Source: Rhodohalobacter sulfatireducens (GTDB lineage Bacteria > Bacteroidota > Rhodothermia > Balneolales > Balneolaceae). Taken from it: DNA of 35,515 nucleotides. Numbering within the stretch: position 1 is the first letter of the stretch; each line of letters opens with the position of its first letter. The notes beneath the pieces were generated by a model. The model saw only the letters and a program-made list of their open reading frames with translations. It did not search any database and had not been told where the DNA came from. Where the stretch lies: NCBI RefSeq assembly GCF_022012475.1, contig NZ_JAKLWS010000041.1:1-35515 (forward strand), given 5' to 3'. A program made the position numbers and the translations under genes. This document shows, piece after piece, positions 26,176-33,099 of this stretch.

Positions 26176-26240
26176 TCTGAACTATATTTAAAAAGATTTT
26201 TTCAAAACCCACTGCAGTATTCTGGAGTGGGTTTTTTTAT
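26158..26240 (+). promoter_or_regulatory. trp attenuator: antiterminator and terminator
   Basis: Terminator: AAACCCACTGCAG (26205-26217) pairs with CTGGAGTGGGTTT (26222-26234) with one G-G mismatch, and the T run extends to 26238. Antiterminator: GCAGTGG (26158-26164) is the exact complement of CCACTGC (26209-26215), the 5' arm of the terminator, so the two structures exclude each other. A ribosome stalled at the Trp codons (26131-26139) leaves 26158-26164 free; one that reaches the stop at 26173 covers it and allows termination. trpE starts 12 bases after the structure. Confidence 0.88.
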
Positions 26241-26251
26241 TTCTGAGATTT

Positions 26252-27718
26252 ATGACATTTGAAACATTTTCAAAGTTAGCACAAAATTATACGGCAATCC
26301 CGGTCTCCCGGCGAATGCTGGCCGATATTTTAACCCCGGTCTCATTGTTTTTATCCATTCGTGAAGGTGCCAGCTATCCGTTTCTGTTGGAATCGGTTGA
26401 AGGGGGTGAAAATCTTGCTCGATATTCATTTATCGGCTGCAATCCCTACCAGGTGTTACGTGTGGATGATGAAGGGGTGAGATTGATTGATCCCAATGAG
26501 GGTGCTGATGTTCTTGATGAATCGTACTTTAAAGCGTTAGATCGCTTGATTCATCAACACTCTGAACCAAAGCTGCCCGAACTTCCGCGGCTCACCGGTG
26601 GGGCGGTTGGATTTTCTTCTTATGATACCGTACGCGAAGTTGAGTACCTGCCTGATATTCCGGCTGATGATCTGCACACACCCGAAGCGATCTGGTCATT
26701 CTATGATGAGGTGTATGCCTTCGATCATGTAAAGCAGCAGATCGTATTGATGAAAACCGTTTTTATTGACGAGGAAACCGATCTGCGTGAAGCATACGAT
26801 TCGGCAACTGAATCATTGGATCGAATGGAAAAAACAGCTGTCCGCCAGGTAAGGCAGGGCGGTTCCTTTAACCTGGATGCCGAGCATCTCTCCAGCAATA
26901 TGGAGCAGGATAAATTCCACTCCATGGTGGAGAAGGGCAAAGAATATATCTACGAAGGTGATATATTCCAGGTGGTTCTGTCCCAGAGATTTGAAGTTCC
27001 GTTTGAAGGTGACAGTTTTACACTCTATCGCGCACTGAGGATGGTGAATCCGTCTCCTTACCTGTTTTACCTCGACTTCGAGGGATTTTCTCTTGTCGGA
27101 TCTTCTCCGGAAGTATTGGTTCGTGTTACTGATACTGAAGTGAGATTATTGCCCATTGCCGGAACGCGTCCGCGTGGTAAAACCCATGAAGAGGATTTGG
27201 CGCTTGAAGAAGATCTCAAACAAGATCCGAAAGAGATTGCGGAGCATATCATGCTGGTTGACTTGGGACGGAATGATCTTTCTCGCGTCTCAAAATCAGG
27301 AACGGTTCACTTGGAACGGAACCAGAGTATAGAGCGATTTTCACATGTGATGCATATTGTCTCTGATGTGGTTGGAGAGATCGCAGAAGACAAAAATTCG
27401 GTCGACGCACTGATGCAGTGTTTCCCGGCCGGGACGGTCAGCGGTGCACCAAAAATCCGGGCGATGGAGATCATAGACGAGCTCGAACCGACTAAACGAG
27501 GACCTTATGCCGGAGCAGTCGGATATTTCGATTTCTCAGGGAATATGGATACCTGCATTGCCATTCGCACCATGCTGGTCACAGATAATCGCGTGTTCAT
27601 CCAGGCCGGTGCGGGAATTGTAGCCGACAGCGATCCACAAAAAGAATTTGAAGAAACCAAGAACAAAGCCGGCGCCCTTGTTGAAGCACTCAGCGTAGCA
27701 CTCGAAATTACAACTTAG
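26252..27718 (+). CDS. trpE: Anthranilate synthase component I
   Basis: A 488-residue protein, full length for TrpE. The N-terminal part has the feedback (tryptophan) binding signature LLESVEGGENLARYSFIG. The chorismate-binding catalytic domain shows GDIFQVVLSQRFE, PSPYLFYLDFEGFSLVGSSPE, the PIAGTRPRG motif, and FPAGTVSGAPKIRAMEIIDELE near the end. With TrpG it turns chorismate and glutamine into anthranilate, the first committed step to tryptophan. It is the first structural gene behind the attenuator. In this operon it is separated from trpG by trpS and a four-helix-bundle cassette, whereas the two are usually adjacent. Confidence 0.97.
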   Translation: MTFETFSKLAQNYTAIPVSRRMLADILTPVSLFLSIREGASYPFLLESVEGGENLARYSFIGCNPYQVLRVDDEGVRLIDPNEGADVLDESYFKALDRLIHQHSEPKLPELPRLTGGAVGFSSYDTVREVEYLPDIPADDLHTPEAIWSFYDEVYAFDHVKQQIVLMKTVFIDEETDLREAYDSATESLDRMEKTAVRQVRQGGSFNLDAEHLSSNMEQDKFHSMVEKGKEYIYEGDIFQVVLSQRFEVPFEGDSFTLYRALRMVNPSPYLFYLDFEGFSLVGSSPEVLVRVTDTEVRLLPIAGTRPRGKTHEEDLALEEDLKQDPKEIAEHIMLVDLGRNDLSRVSKSGTVHLERNQSIERFSHVMHIVSDVVGEIAEDKNSVDALMQCFPAGTVSGAPKIRAMEIIDELEPTKRGPYAGAVGYFDFSGNMDTCIAIRTMLVTDNRVFIQAGAGIVADSDPQKEFEETKNKAGALVEALSVALEITT

Positions 27719-27735
27719 AAACTGAAAAAAGGCCG

Positions 27736-27846
27736 GTGCAAGCGTCTCACTTGTACATTGGTAAATTACAACATAATGACTCACGCAAGTTTGTAACTTG
27801 TGCGATTTAGAAATCAGTCACAAACTGATCGAAGGGGATGATCCCC
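27736..27846. repeat. REP/BIME-like palindrome cluster between trpE and trpS
   Basis: Four short hairpins follow one another: GTGCAAG/CTTGTAC (27736-27756), CAAGTT/AACTTG (27786-27800), CAGT/ACTG (27815-27827) and GGGGAT/ATCCCC (27834-27846). The first two look like the paired REP palindromes that accompany RAYT transposases in Bacteroidota, but no RAYT gene is in the window. The cluster fills the trpE-trpS gap. Confidence 0.6.
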
Positions 27847-27901
27847 GGAATGAAATTTTGAAGTAAAATTTGATAAATAAACGAAGTACCACCATCAAAA
27901 C

Positions 27902-28888
27902 ATGAGTAAAAAGAAAACAATCTTATCAGGTATTCAACCCTCAGGAAAACTTCACATCGGGAACTATTTTGGAGCGATGCGCCAGCATATCCGCATGCAG
28001 GAGGAGGGAGATGCCTTTTATTTTCTTGCCAACTATCATTCACTGACCTCCATAAATGATGGAGAAAGGCTCAAAGAATATACGCTGGACGTTGTATTAG
28101 ATTATCTTGCACTGGGGCTCGATCCCAATAAGTGTACATTCTTTGCGCAATCTGATGTACCTCAAACAACAGAACTGGCATGGATTTTAGGAACGGTTAC
28201 CCCTGTTTCTCTGATGGAAAAAGGAGTCTCTTATAAAGACAAAGTTGCTCAGGGCCTGAACCCGAATATTGGTTTATTCAGTTATCCTATTTTGCAGGCT
28301 GCAGATATTTTGATCTATCATTCTGACCTGGTTCCGGTGGGCGAAGATCAAAAACAGAACATTGAAATATGCCGAGATCTTGCAGGTAAGTTGAATCGGG
28401 CTTATGATGATGAACTTTTGAAAATTCCCGAGGAATATATCGTTAAAAGCGTAGCAGTTGTTCCGGGTATCGATGGACAGAAAATGAGTAAATCCTACGA
28501 TAACACCATTCAAATTTTTGATGAAGGGAAGTCCCTGAAGAAACGGGTGATGTCCATTCAAACTGATTCAACTCCGCTTGAAGATCCGAAAGATCCTGAG
28601 TCTTGTAACGTTTTTGCATTGATCAAACTCTTCGCCGATGAAGATCAGAAGAGTCAGATTGCCGAAAAGTATCGATCAGGTGGATATGGATATGGTCACG
28701 CCAAAAAGGAACTGTTGGGAATGATAACGGATTACTTTGCTGAGGCCCGGGAAAAGCGAAAAGAATTAGAAAAGGATATGGATTACGTCCACGACGTATT
28801 GAAAGAAGGCGGAAAAAAAGCACGTGAACGAGCGGAAACCGTTATGGAACCGATCCGGTCTGCAACTGGATTATATAGAAGCTTTTAA
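27902..28888 (+). CDS. trpS: Tryptophan-tRNA ligase
   Basis: A 328-residue class I aminoacyl-tRNA synthetase. The HIGH-type motif is in PSGKLHIGNYFGAM (residues 15-28) and the KMSKS motif in GIDGQKMSKSYDNT (about 192-205); DSLxxE-type tryptophan pocket features around VGEDQKQNIEICRDLA are also typical of TrpRS. It charges tRNA-Trp with tryptophan and ATP. Its position in the trp operon downstream of the attenuator means that its expression should rise when charged tRNA-Trp falls, which is logical but not the common place for trpS. A 13-bp gap precedes a hairpin/array belonging to the next cassette. Confidence 0.97.
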   Translation: MSKKKTILSGIQPSGKLHIGNYFGAMRQHIRMQEEGDAFYFLANYHSLTSINDGERLKEYTLDVVLDYLALGLDPNKCTFFAQSDVPQTTELAWILGTVTPVSLMEKGVSYKDKVAQGLNPNIGLFSYPILQAADILIYHSDLVPVGEDQKQNIEICRDLAGKLNRAYDDELLKIPEEYIVKSVAVVPGIDGQKMSKSYDNTIQIFDEGKSLKKRVMSIQTDSTPLEDPKDPESCNVFALIKLFADEDQKSQIAEKYRSGGYGYGHAKKELLGMITDYFAEAREKRKELEKDMDYVHDVLKEGGKKARERAETVMEPIRSATGLYRSF

Positions 28889-28893
28889 ATAAT

Positions 28894-28950
28894 AGTAGCA
28901 AGTATTGAGTAGCGAGTAGTAAGATTTTCACTCTACTCAATACTTGTAGA
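28894..28950. repeat. Left GAGT-type array and hairpin of four-helix-bundle cassette 1
   Basis: GAGTA-type units (AGTATTGAGTAGCGAGTAGT) are followed by their complement: CAAGTATTGAGTAG (28899-28912) and CTACTCAATACTTG (28933-28946) form a perfect 14-bp stem with a 20-nt loop. It starts six bases after the trpS stop and could also serve as its terminator, although no T run follows. Confidence 0.85.
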
Positions 28951-28957
28951 ACTGAAT

Positions 28958-29314
28958 TTAGTTTTCTGAAAGCTTTTTGATGAATGAATAAAGCATTTTT
29001 TGAATTTCAGTTAAATCATTGTTGAGCTTATTATAATTCGAATCGTCTAAATAATTTAATTCTTTTGAAATGATAAGTTGAGTTTCCAGCTCAAATGAAG
29101 AACCATATGCGATATGTAAAAATCTTGAAAAATCTTTATCTGAATTTCTTCCGGCACCCTCTGCAATGTTCGAACTGATTGAGATTACACATCTTCTGAT
29201 TTGTGAGGTAAGCCCATATAGTTCATGTTTGGGATAATTTTGAGTCGCCATATAAACAGATGTAGCTATTTCAACAGATTTTTTCCAGACGGTAAGTTCT
29301 TTATAATTATGCAT
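28958..29314 (-). CDS. Four-helix-bundle protein (S23/IVP-like, TIGR02436 type)
   Basis: A 118-residue protein with the signature of the four-helix-bundle family: LTVWKKSVEIATSVYMAT, YPKHELYGLTSQIRRC, SISSNIAEGAGRNSDKDFSRFL and a final amphipathic helix (NNDLTEIQKMLYSFIKKL). Family members include proteins encoded in 23S rRNA intervening sequences and the Avd accessory proteins of diversity-generating retroelements, which bind nucleic acids; the role of free-standing copies is unknown. It is antisense to the trp operon between trpS and trpG and is bounded on both sides by GAGTA-type arrays, which suggests insertion as a unit. Confidence 0.93.
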   Translation of the reverse strand: MHNYKELTVWKKSVEIATSVYMATQNYPKHELYGLTSQIRRCVISISSNIAEGAGRNSDKDFSRFLHIAYGSSFELETQLIISKELNYLDDSNYNKLNNDLTEIQKMLYSFIKKLSEN

Positions 29315-29385
29315 TCTACTTTTTGATTTATTGATGGTTAGTTCTATCTATATGAACCAATTTTCTCGACTTCCTTACAAAAAAT

Positions 29386-29417
29386 CTCAATACTCACTAC
29401 TTGATACTCAATACTAA
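29386..29417. repeat. Right GAGT-type array of four-helix-bundle cassette 1
   Basis: CTCAATACTCACTACTTGAT and the following TACTCAATACT repeat, in inverted orientation, the units of the left array: TACTCAATACT (29405-29415) is the complement of AGTATTGAGTA (28901-28911). The array ends two bases before the trpG ATG and takes the place of its ribosome-binding region. Confidence 0.85.
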
Positions 29418-30002
29418 ATGATACTGATAATCGACAATTACGACTCCTTCACCTACAACCTGGTTCACATTGTGGCGACGGAAACGGACGATTACAAAGT
29501 GATTCGCAACGATGCGATGACCGTGGAGGAAGTCCGCGAATTGAATCCGGATAAAATTCTTATCTCGCCCGGACCCGGACGACCGGGGGATGCAGGCATC
29601 ACCGAAGAACTCATTGATACACTTGGATCTGAAATTCCCGTCCTTGGAGTCTGTCTTGGGCACCAGGCAATTGGAGATGTGTTCGGGGCAAAAGTGGTTT
29701 ACGCACCCACTTTGATGCACGGAAAAACATCGGAGATTTATCATGACGGGAAATCTGTTTTTGATGGAATTGAGGAAGGTTTTACAGCTACTCGATATCA
29801 TTCGCTGGTTTTAGATCCCGATACGATTCCAGAGGTACTTGAGATTACGGCCAAGACAGATGACGGCGTGATTATGGGAGTTCGACACAAATCCTATCCC
29901 ATCGAAGGAATTCAGTTTCACCCAGAAAGTATTTTGACAACTGAAGGTCCAAAGATCGTTAAGAACTGGCTGAAGATGAGCTATCAAAAAGTCAAAGTTT
30001 AA
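29418..30002 (+). CDS. trpG: Anthranilate synthase component II (glutamine amidotransferase)
   Basis: A 194-residue class I glutamine amidotransferase that supplies ammonia to TrpE. The nucleophile is Cys79 in LGVCLGHQAIG; the catalytic His168 and Glu170 are in IQFHPESILT; the oxyanion loop is PGPGRPGDAG at 51-60. Start, length and motifs are all normal. It begins right after a repeat array, with no Shine-Dalgarno. trpD starts 14 bases after its stop. Confidence 0.97.
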   Translation: MILIIDNYDSFTYNLVHIVATETDDYKVIRNDAMTVEEVRELNPDKILISPGPGRPGDAGITEELIDTLGSEIPVLGVCLGHQAIGDVFGAKVVYAPTLMHGKTSEIYHDGKSVFDGIEEGFTATRYHSLVLDPDTIPEVLEITAKTDDGVIMGVRHKSYPIEGIQFHPESILTTEGPKIVKNWLKMSYQKVKV

Positions 30003-30016
30003 AACAATTAAATATT

Positions 30017-31054
30017 GTGAGTAAAACATTTACAGAAATACTTGAAAAAGTTTCTAATCATGAACATCTCCCGGCTGATGAAGCCTCAGCAGCAATGCGG
30101 CTTATTTTGCATGGAGAAATTTCCAACGAGGAGATCGCCGCATTTTTGATGGGAATGAGAATGAAAGGGGAGACCGTCATCGAGTTAACCTCTTTTGTAA
30201 AAGAGATGCGTGAAGCCGCAGTTCGTGTTGAAGTTGATACGACAAATGCCGTGGATCTTTGTGGAACAGGCGGGGATAAATCCGGAACGTTTAATATCTC
30301 CACAACCGCCATGTTTATTGTAGCAGGTGCAGGTGTTCCGGTTTTAAAACATGGAAATCGAAGTGTATCCAGTAAAAGTGGTAGTTATGATGTTTTGGAA
30401 TCTCTTGGAGTGGTTCCGAATCTGCAGAAAGAGCAGGTTGAAGAACTTTTTAAAAAGACCGGAATGGCGTTCATGTTTGCACCCAATTTCCATCCGGCGA
30501 TGAAATATGTGATGCCGGCGCGCAGAGCTCTGAAGATGAGAACCTTTTTTAATATCCTCGGTCCGCTGGTAAATCCGGCGAATGTAAATTGTCAGGTGAT
30601 TGGAGCTTTTAATAAAGAAACGGCTCAAAAAATGATCCAGATCCTGGGTAATCTTCAAACAGAAAATGCTTACACCGTAAATGCTCATGATGGTTTAGAT
30701 GAAGTCAGCACCACATCACAAAGTGAAATTTTTGAACTCAAAACGTATCTCAGCGGCGATTCTGTAACTTTTGACCCGATCTCTCTTGGGTATGAAAAGA
30801 CAGATCACAAATCTTTGTTGGGCGGAGATTCGAAGAAAAATGCTGAGATTATGCTGAGCATTTTGGATGGAACATCAACCCGGGCTCAACGCGATATCGC
30901 TGAGTTAAATGCAACTTTTGCGATTCGTGCATCAAACATTACGGTTGACCTGGAAGAGGCGAAGCAGATGGCTGCTGAAAGTATCGATTCCGGGAAAGCC
31001 CGCCAAAAACTGGATCAGTTTATCAAAGAATCACAAGCGATTGCAGATCAATAA
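30017..31054 (+). CDS. trpD: Anthranilate phosphoribosyltransferase
   Basis: A 345-residue enzyme that joins anthranilate to PRPP. The conserved GTGGDKSGTFNISTTA segment (about 81-96) binds PRPP, and KHGNRSVSSKSGSYDVLE (about 110-127) contributes anthranilate and PRPP contacts. The start is a GTG (30017), the best match to the family N-terminus. The gene ends two bases before trpC, so translation is probably coupled. Confidence 0.97.
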   Translation: MSKTFTEILEKVSNHEHLPADEASAAMRLILHGEISNEEIAAFLMGMRMKGETVIELTSFVKEMREAAVRVEVDTTNAVDLCGTGGDKSGTFNISTTAMFIVAGAGVPVLKHGNRSVSSKSGSYDVLESLGVVPNLQKEQVEELFKKTGMAFMFAPNFHPAMKYVMPARRALKMRTFFNILGPLVNPANVNCQVIGAFNKETAQKMIQILGNLQTENAYTVNAHDGLDEVSTTSQSEIFELKTYLSGDSVTFDPISLGYEKTDHKSLLGGDSKKNAEIMLSILDGTSTRAQRDIAELNATFAIRASNITVDLEEAKQMAAESIDSGKARQKLDQFIKESQAIADQ

Positions 31055-31056
31055 GT

Positions 31057-31881
31057 ATGGCAGATATTCTTGAAAAAATAGCCAGTCAAACCCTCGAAGA
31101 CCTCAAAAAGAGAAAGCGGGAGATCTCGTTTCGGGATCTGGAATCTCTGAAAGGGTATGAGAAGGATCGGCTCAACTTTGCGGAAGCATTAAGGAGCGAC
31201 TCCGTTTCTATCATTGCTGAAGTAAAAAAAGCTTCACCTTCAAAAGGAGTGATTCGGGCTGACTTTGATGCTCTGAAAATAGCGGATGCCTATATCGAAA
31301 ATGGTGCCTCAGCGATTTCCATTTTGACAGACGAACCCTTCTTCCAGGGATCCCTCAAATATCTTGAACAGGTTTCGGATATTTCCTCTATCCCATTGTT
31401 GCGCAAAGATTTTATTATTGATCCATATCAGGTTAAAGAAGCCAAAGCATACGGAGCAGATGCCATACTTTTGATAGTTACGATGTATGAAGGGAATCAG
31501 CTGTCCGAGCTTATTGCAGCTGCAAACGAATTTGGAGTTCAGCCATTAGTAGAATGTTATGAGCAGGAAGAAGTTGAAAACTTAGATTGGGATGAGGTCC
31601 AAATTTTGGGAGTCAATAATCGCGACTTGAAGAAGTTTGAAGTGGATCTCCATCGTGGAATTGAACTGCTTGAGATGGCTCCGGATCAAGTTGTTACAGT
31701 TTCTGAAAGTGGAATTCATAAACCTGAAGATTTGATGAAACTGTATAAGCATAACATTCATTCTGCTCTTATAGGAGAACATTTTATGAGGCAAACTGAT
31801 ATTGGTGATGGTTTGAAACGATTCATCGATGAGTTCGAAGAGTTGAAAGCGAAAAGCAGCTATACGGAAGAGGAAGCTTAA
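31057..31881 (+). CDS. trpC: Indole-3-glycerol-phosphate synthase
   Basis: A 274-residue TIM-barrel enzyme closing the indole ring. The catalytic Glu and Lys are in IIAEVKKASPSKG (about residues 50-62), a second catalytic Lys in PLLRKDFIIDPYQV, and the phosphate-binding Ser in VSESGIHKPED. A short charged C-terminal tail (about a dozen residues) extends past the usual family end. It is packed between trpD (2 bp) and trpF (3 bp) and is not fused to trpF, unlike in enterobacteria. Confidence 0.96.
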   Translation: MADILEKIASQTLEDLKKRKREISFRDLESLKGYEKDRLNFAEALRSDSVSIIAEVKKASPSKGVIRADFDALKIADAYIENGASAISILTDEPFFQGSLKYLEQVSDISSIPLLRKDFIIDPYQVKEAKAYGADAILLIVTMYEGNQLSELIAAANEFGVQPLVECYEQEEVENLDWDEVQILGVNNRDLKKFEVDLHRGIELLEMAPDQVVTVSESGIHKPEDLMKLYKHNIHSALIGEHFMRQTDIGDGLKRFIDEFEELKAKSSYTEEEA

Positions 31882-31884
31882 TAT

Positions 31885-32532
31885 ATGGCACAAAAAGTGG
31901 ACACGAGAACAAAGGTTAAAATTTGTGGCATCACAACATTGGAAGACGCACGCTTTGTAGCCGGAGCACTCGCTGATTATCTTGGATTTATCTTTTACGA
32001 TGAAAGCCCTCGGTACATTGAACCGGCAAAAGCAGGAGCCATCATCAACTGGATTGAAGGACCTCAAAAAGTGGGAGTTTTTGTGAACCAGGCGTTGGAC
32101 GATGTTAATGATATCGCTACACAAACAGGAATAGACCTCGTTCAACTTCATGGAGATGAATCGCCGGGATATTGCGATATGATTAATTTCCCGATTATTA
32201 AAGCTTTTCATATCACCTCAGAAACTGAATCGGGTGAATTGGCGTCGGACATAGCCGACTATAAAAACTCAGCCGATTACTTCCTGTTTGATACCAAAAT
32301 CGAAGGGCTCTACGGCGGAACCGGGCAAACCTTTGATTGGTCGCTTTTAGAAAATCTCTCAATGGGGAAACCGTTTTTTCTCTCCGGTGGATTAAATGCT
32401 GATAACGTTCAACAAGCGATTGAAAAAGTATCACCGGATGTTGTGGACTTGTCCAGTGGATTGGAAGAATCACCCGGATTAAAGGACTTTGATAAGATTG
32501 AAGAATTTTTTGATGTGATGAGGAGGGTGTGA
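31885..32532 (+). CDS. trpF: Phosphoribosylanthranilate isomerase
   Basis: A 215-residue TIM barrel that performs the Amadori rearrangement of phosphoribosylanthranilate. The general-base Cys is in VKICGITTLEDA (near residues 11-22) and the general-acid Asp is in LFDTKIEGLYGGTGQTFDW, followed by FFLSGGLNADNV for phosphate binding. All expected motifs are present. Its TGA stop (32530-32532) lies inside the first copy of a GAGT-type repeat (GTGAGTTTGTGAGT at 32529-32542) that marks the left flank of the second four-helix-bundle cassette. Confidence 0.95.
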   Translation: MAQKVDTRTKVKICGITTLEDARFVAGALADYLGFIFYDESPRYIEPAKAGAIINWIEGPQKVGVFVNQALDDVNDIATQTGIDLVQLHGDESPGYCDMINFPIIKAFHITSETESGELASDIADYKNSADYFLFDTKIEGLYGGTGQTFDWSLLENLSMGKPFFLSGGLNADNVQQAIEKVSPDVVDLSSGLEESPGLKDFDKIEEFFDVMRRV

Positions 32533-32620
32533 GTTTGTGAGTTCTGAGTTGATGAGTTTTATAGTTGGGAAATCCTTGAATAAATTTACACTCACTAAAT
32601 AAAGAACTCATCAACTCAAA
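32529..32620. repeat. Left GAGT-type array of four-helix-bundle cassette 2
   Basis: GAGTT-type units run from 32529 to 32560; TGAGTTGATGAGTT (32545-32558) and AACTCATCAACTCA (32605-32618) form a perfect 14-bp inverted repeat with a 46-nt interior. The same stem length occurs at cassette 1, but with a different unit. Confidence 0.88.
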
Positions 32621-32630
32621 AGACTCTGTC

Positions 32631-33008
32631 ATGGAAAGTGAATATTACTTCAAATTTGAAGATTTAGAGATGTACCAGAAAGCATTGGATTTTGCAGATG
32701 TTGTTAATGGTCAAGTTAAATCATATCCAAAACACGAAAAGTATCAACTAGCTTCTCAATTTATAAGAGCGGCAGATTCCATAGCTCTTAATATTGCTGA
32801 AGGTTCAGCAGGATCTCATGCAAATTTTAATCGATATCTACAGATGGCTTGGGATAGTGCTCATGAGTGTGTCGTTTGTAGTACCAAGTCACGGAGAAGA
32901 GTTTATATCTCAGAAAAAGTGGATGAAGAAAACCGAGCTGCCGTAACTGAGTTATCTAAAATGATTACTTCTTACAAAAAGTATTTAAAGAAAAAAATGA
33001 AAACGTGA
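32631..33008 (+). CDS. Four-helix-bundle protein (S23/IVP-like), second copy
   Basis: A 125-residue relative of the gene at 28958-29314, with the same family landmarks: FEDLEMYQKALDFADVV, YPKHEKYQLASQFIRAADSI, LNIAEGSAGSHANFNRYLQMAW, and a Lys-rich final helix (ITSYKKYLKKKMKT). Sequence identity to the first copy is low outside those motifs, so the two are not a recent duplication. It is in the sense orientation of the trp operon between trpF and trpB. Its TGA lies in the same repeat word (GTGAGTTTGTGAGT) as the trpF stop. The basic C-terminus is consistent with nucleic-acid binding; the function is unknown. Confidence 0.92.
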   Translation: MESEYYFKFEDLEMYQKALDFADVVNGQVKSYPKHEKYQLASQFIRAADSIALNIAEGSAGSHANFNRYLQMAWDSAHECVVCSTKSRRRVYISEKVDEENRAAVTELSKMITSYKKYLKKKMKT

Positions 33009-33096
33009 GTTTGTGAGTCTGTGAGTTCTGAGTTGTTGAGGTTTTTTTTCTCATCAACTCATAAAACTCATCAACTCAAAAACTCAGAACTTAACA
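33005..33096. repeat. Right GAGT-type array of four-helix-bundle cassette 2
   Basis: GAGTT-type units at 33005-33040 are followed after a T run by their complements at 33051-33090. GTTCTGAGTT and AACTCAGAAC form a perfect outer stem, and GAGTTGTTGAG pairs with CTCATCAACTC with one mismatch. The word GTGAGTTTGTGAGT is shared exactly with the left array (32529-32542). The array ends just before the trpB ATG. Confidence 0.88.
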
Positions 33097-33099
33097 ACT

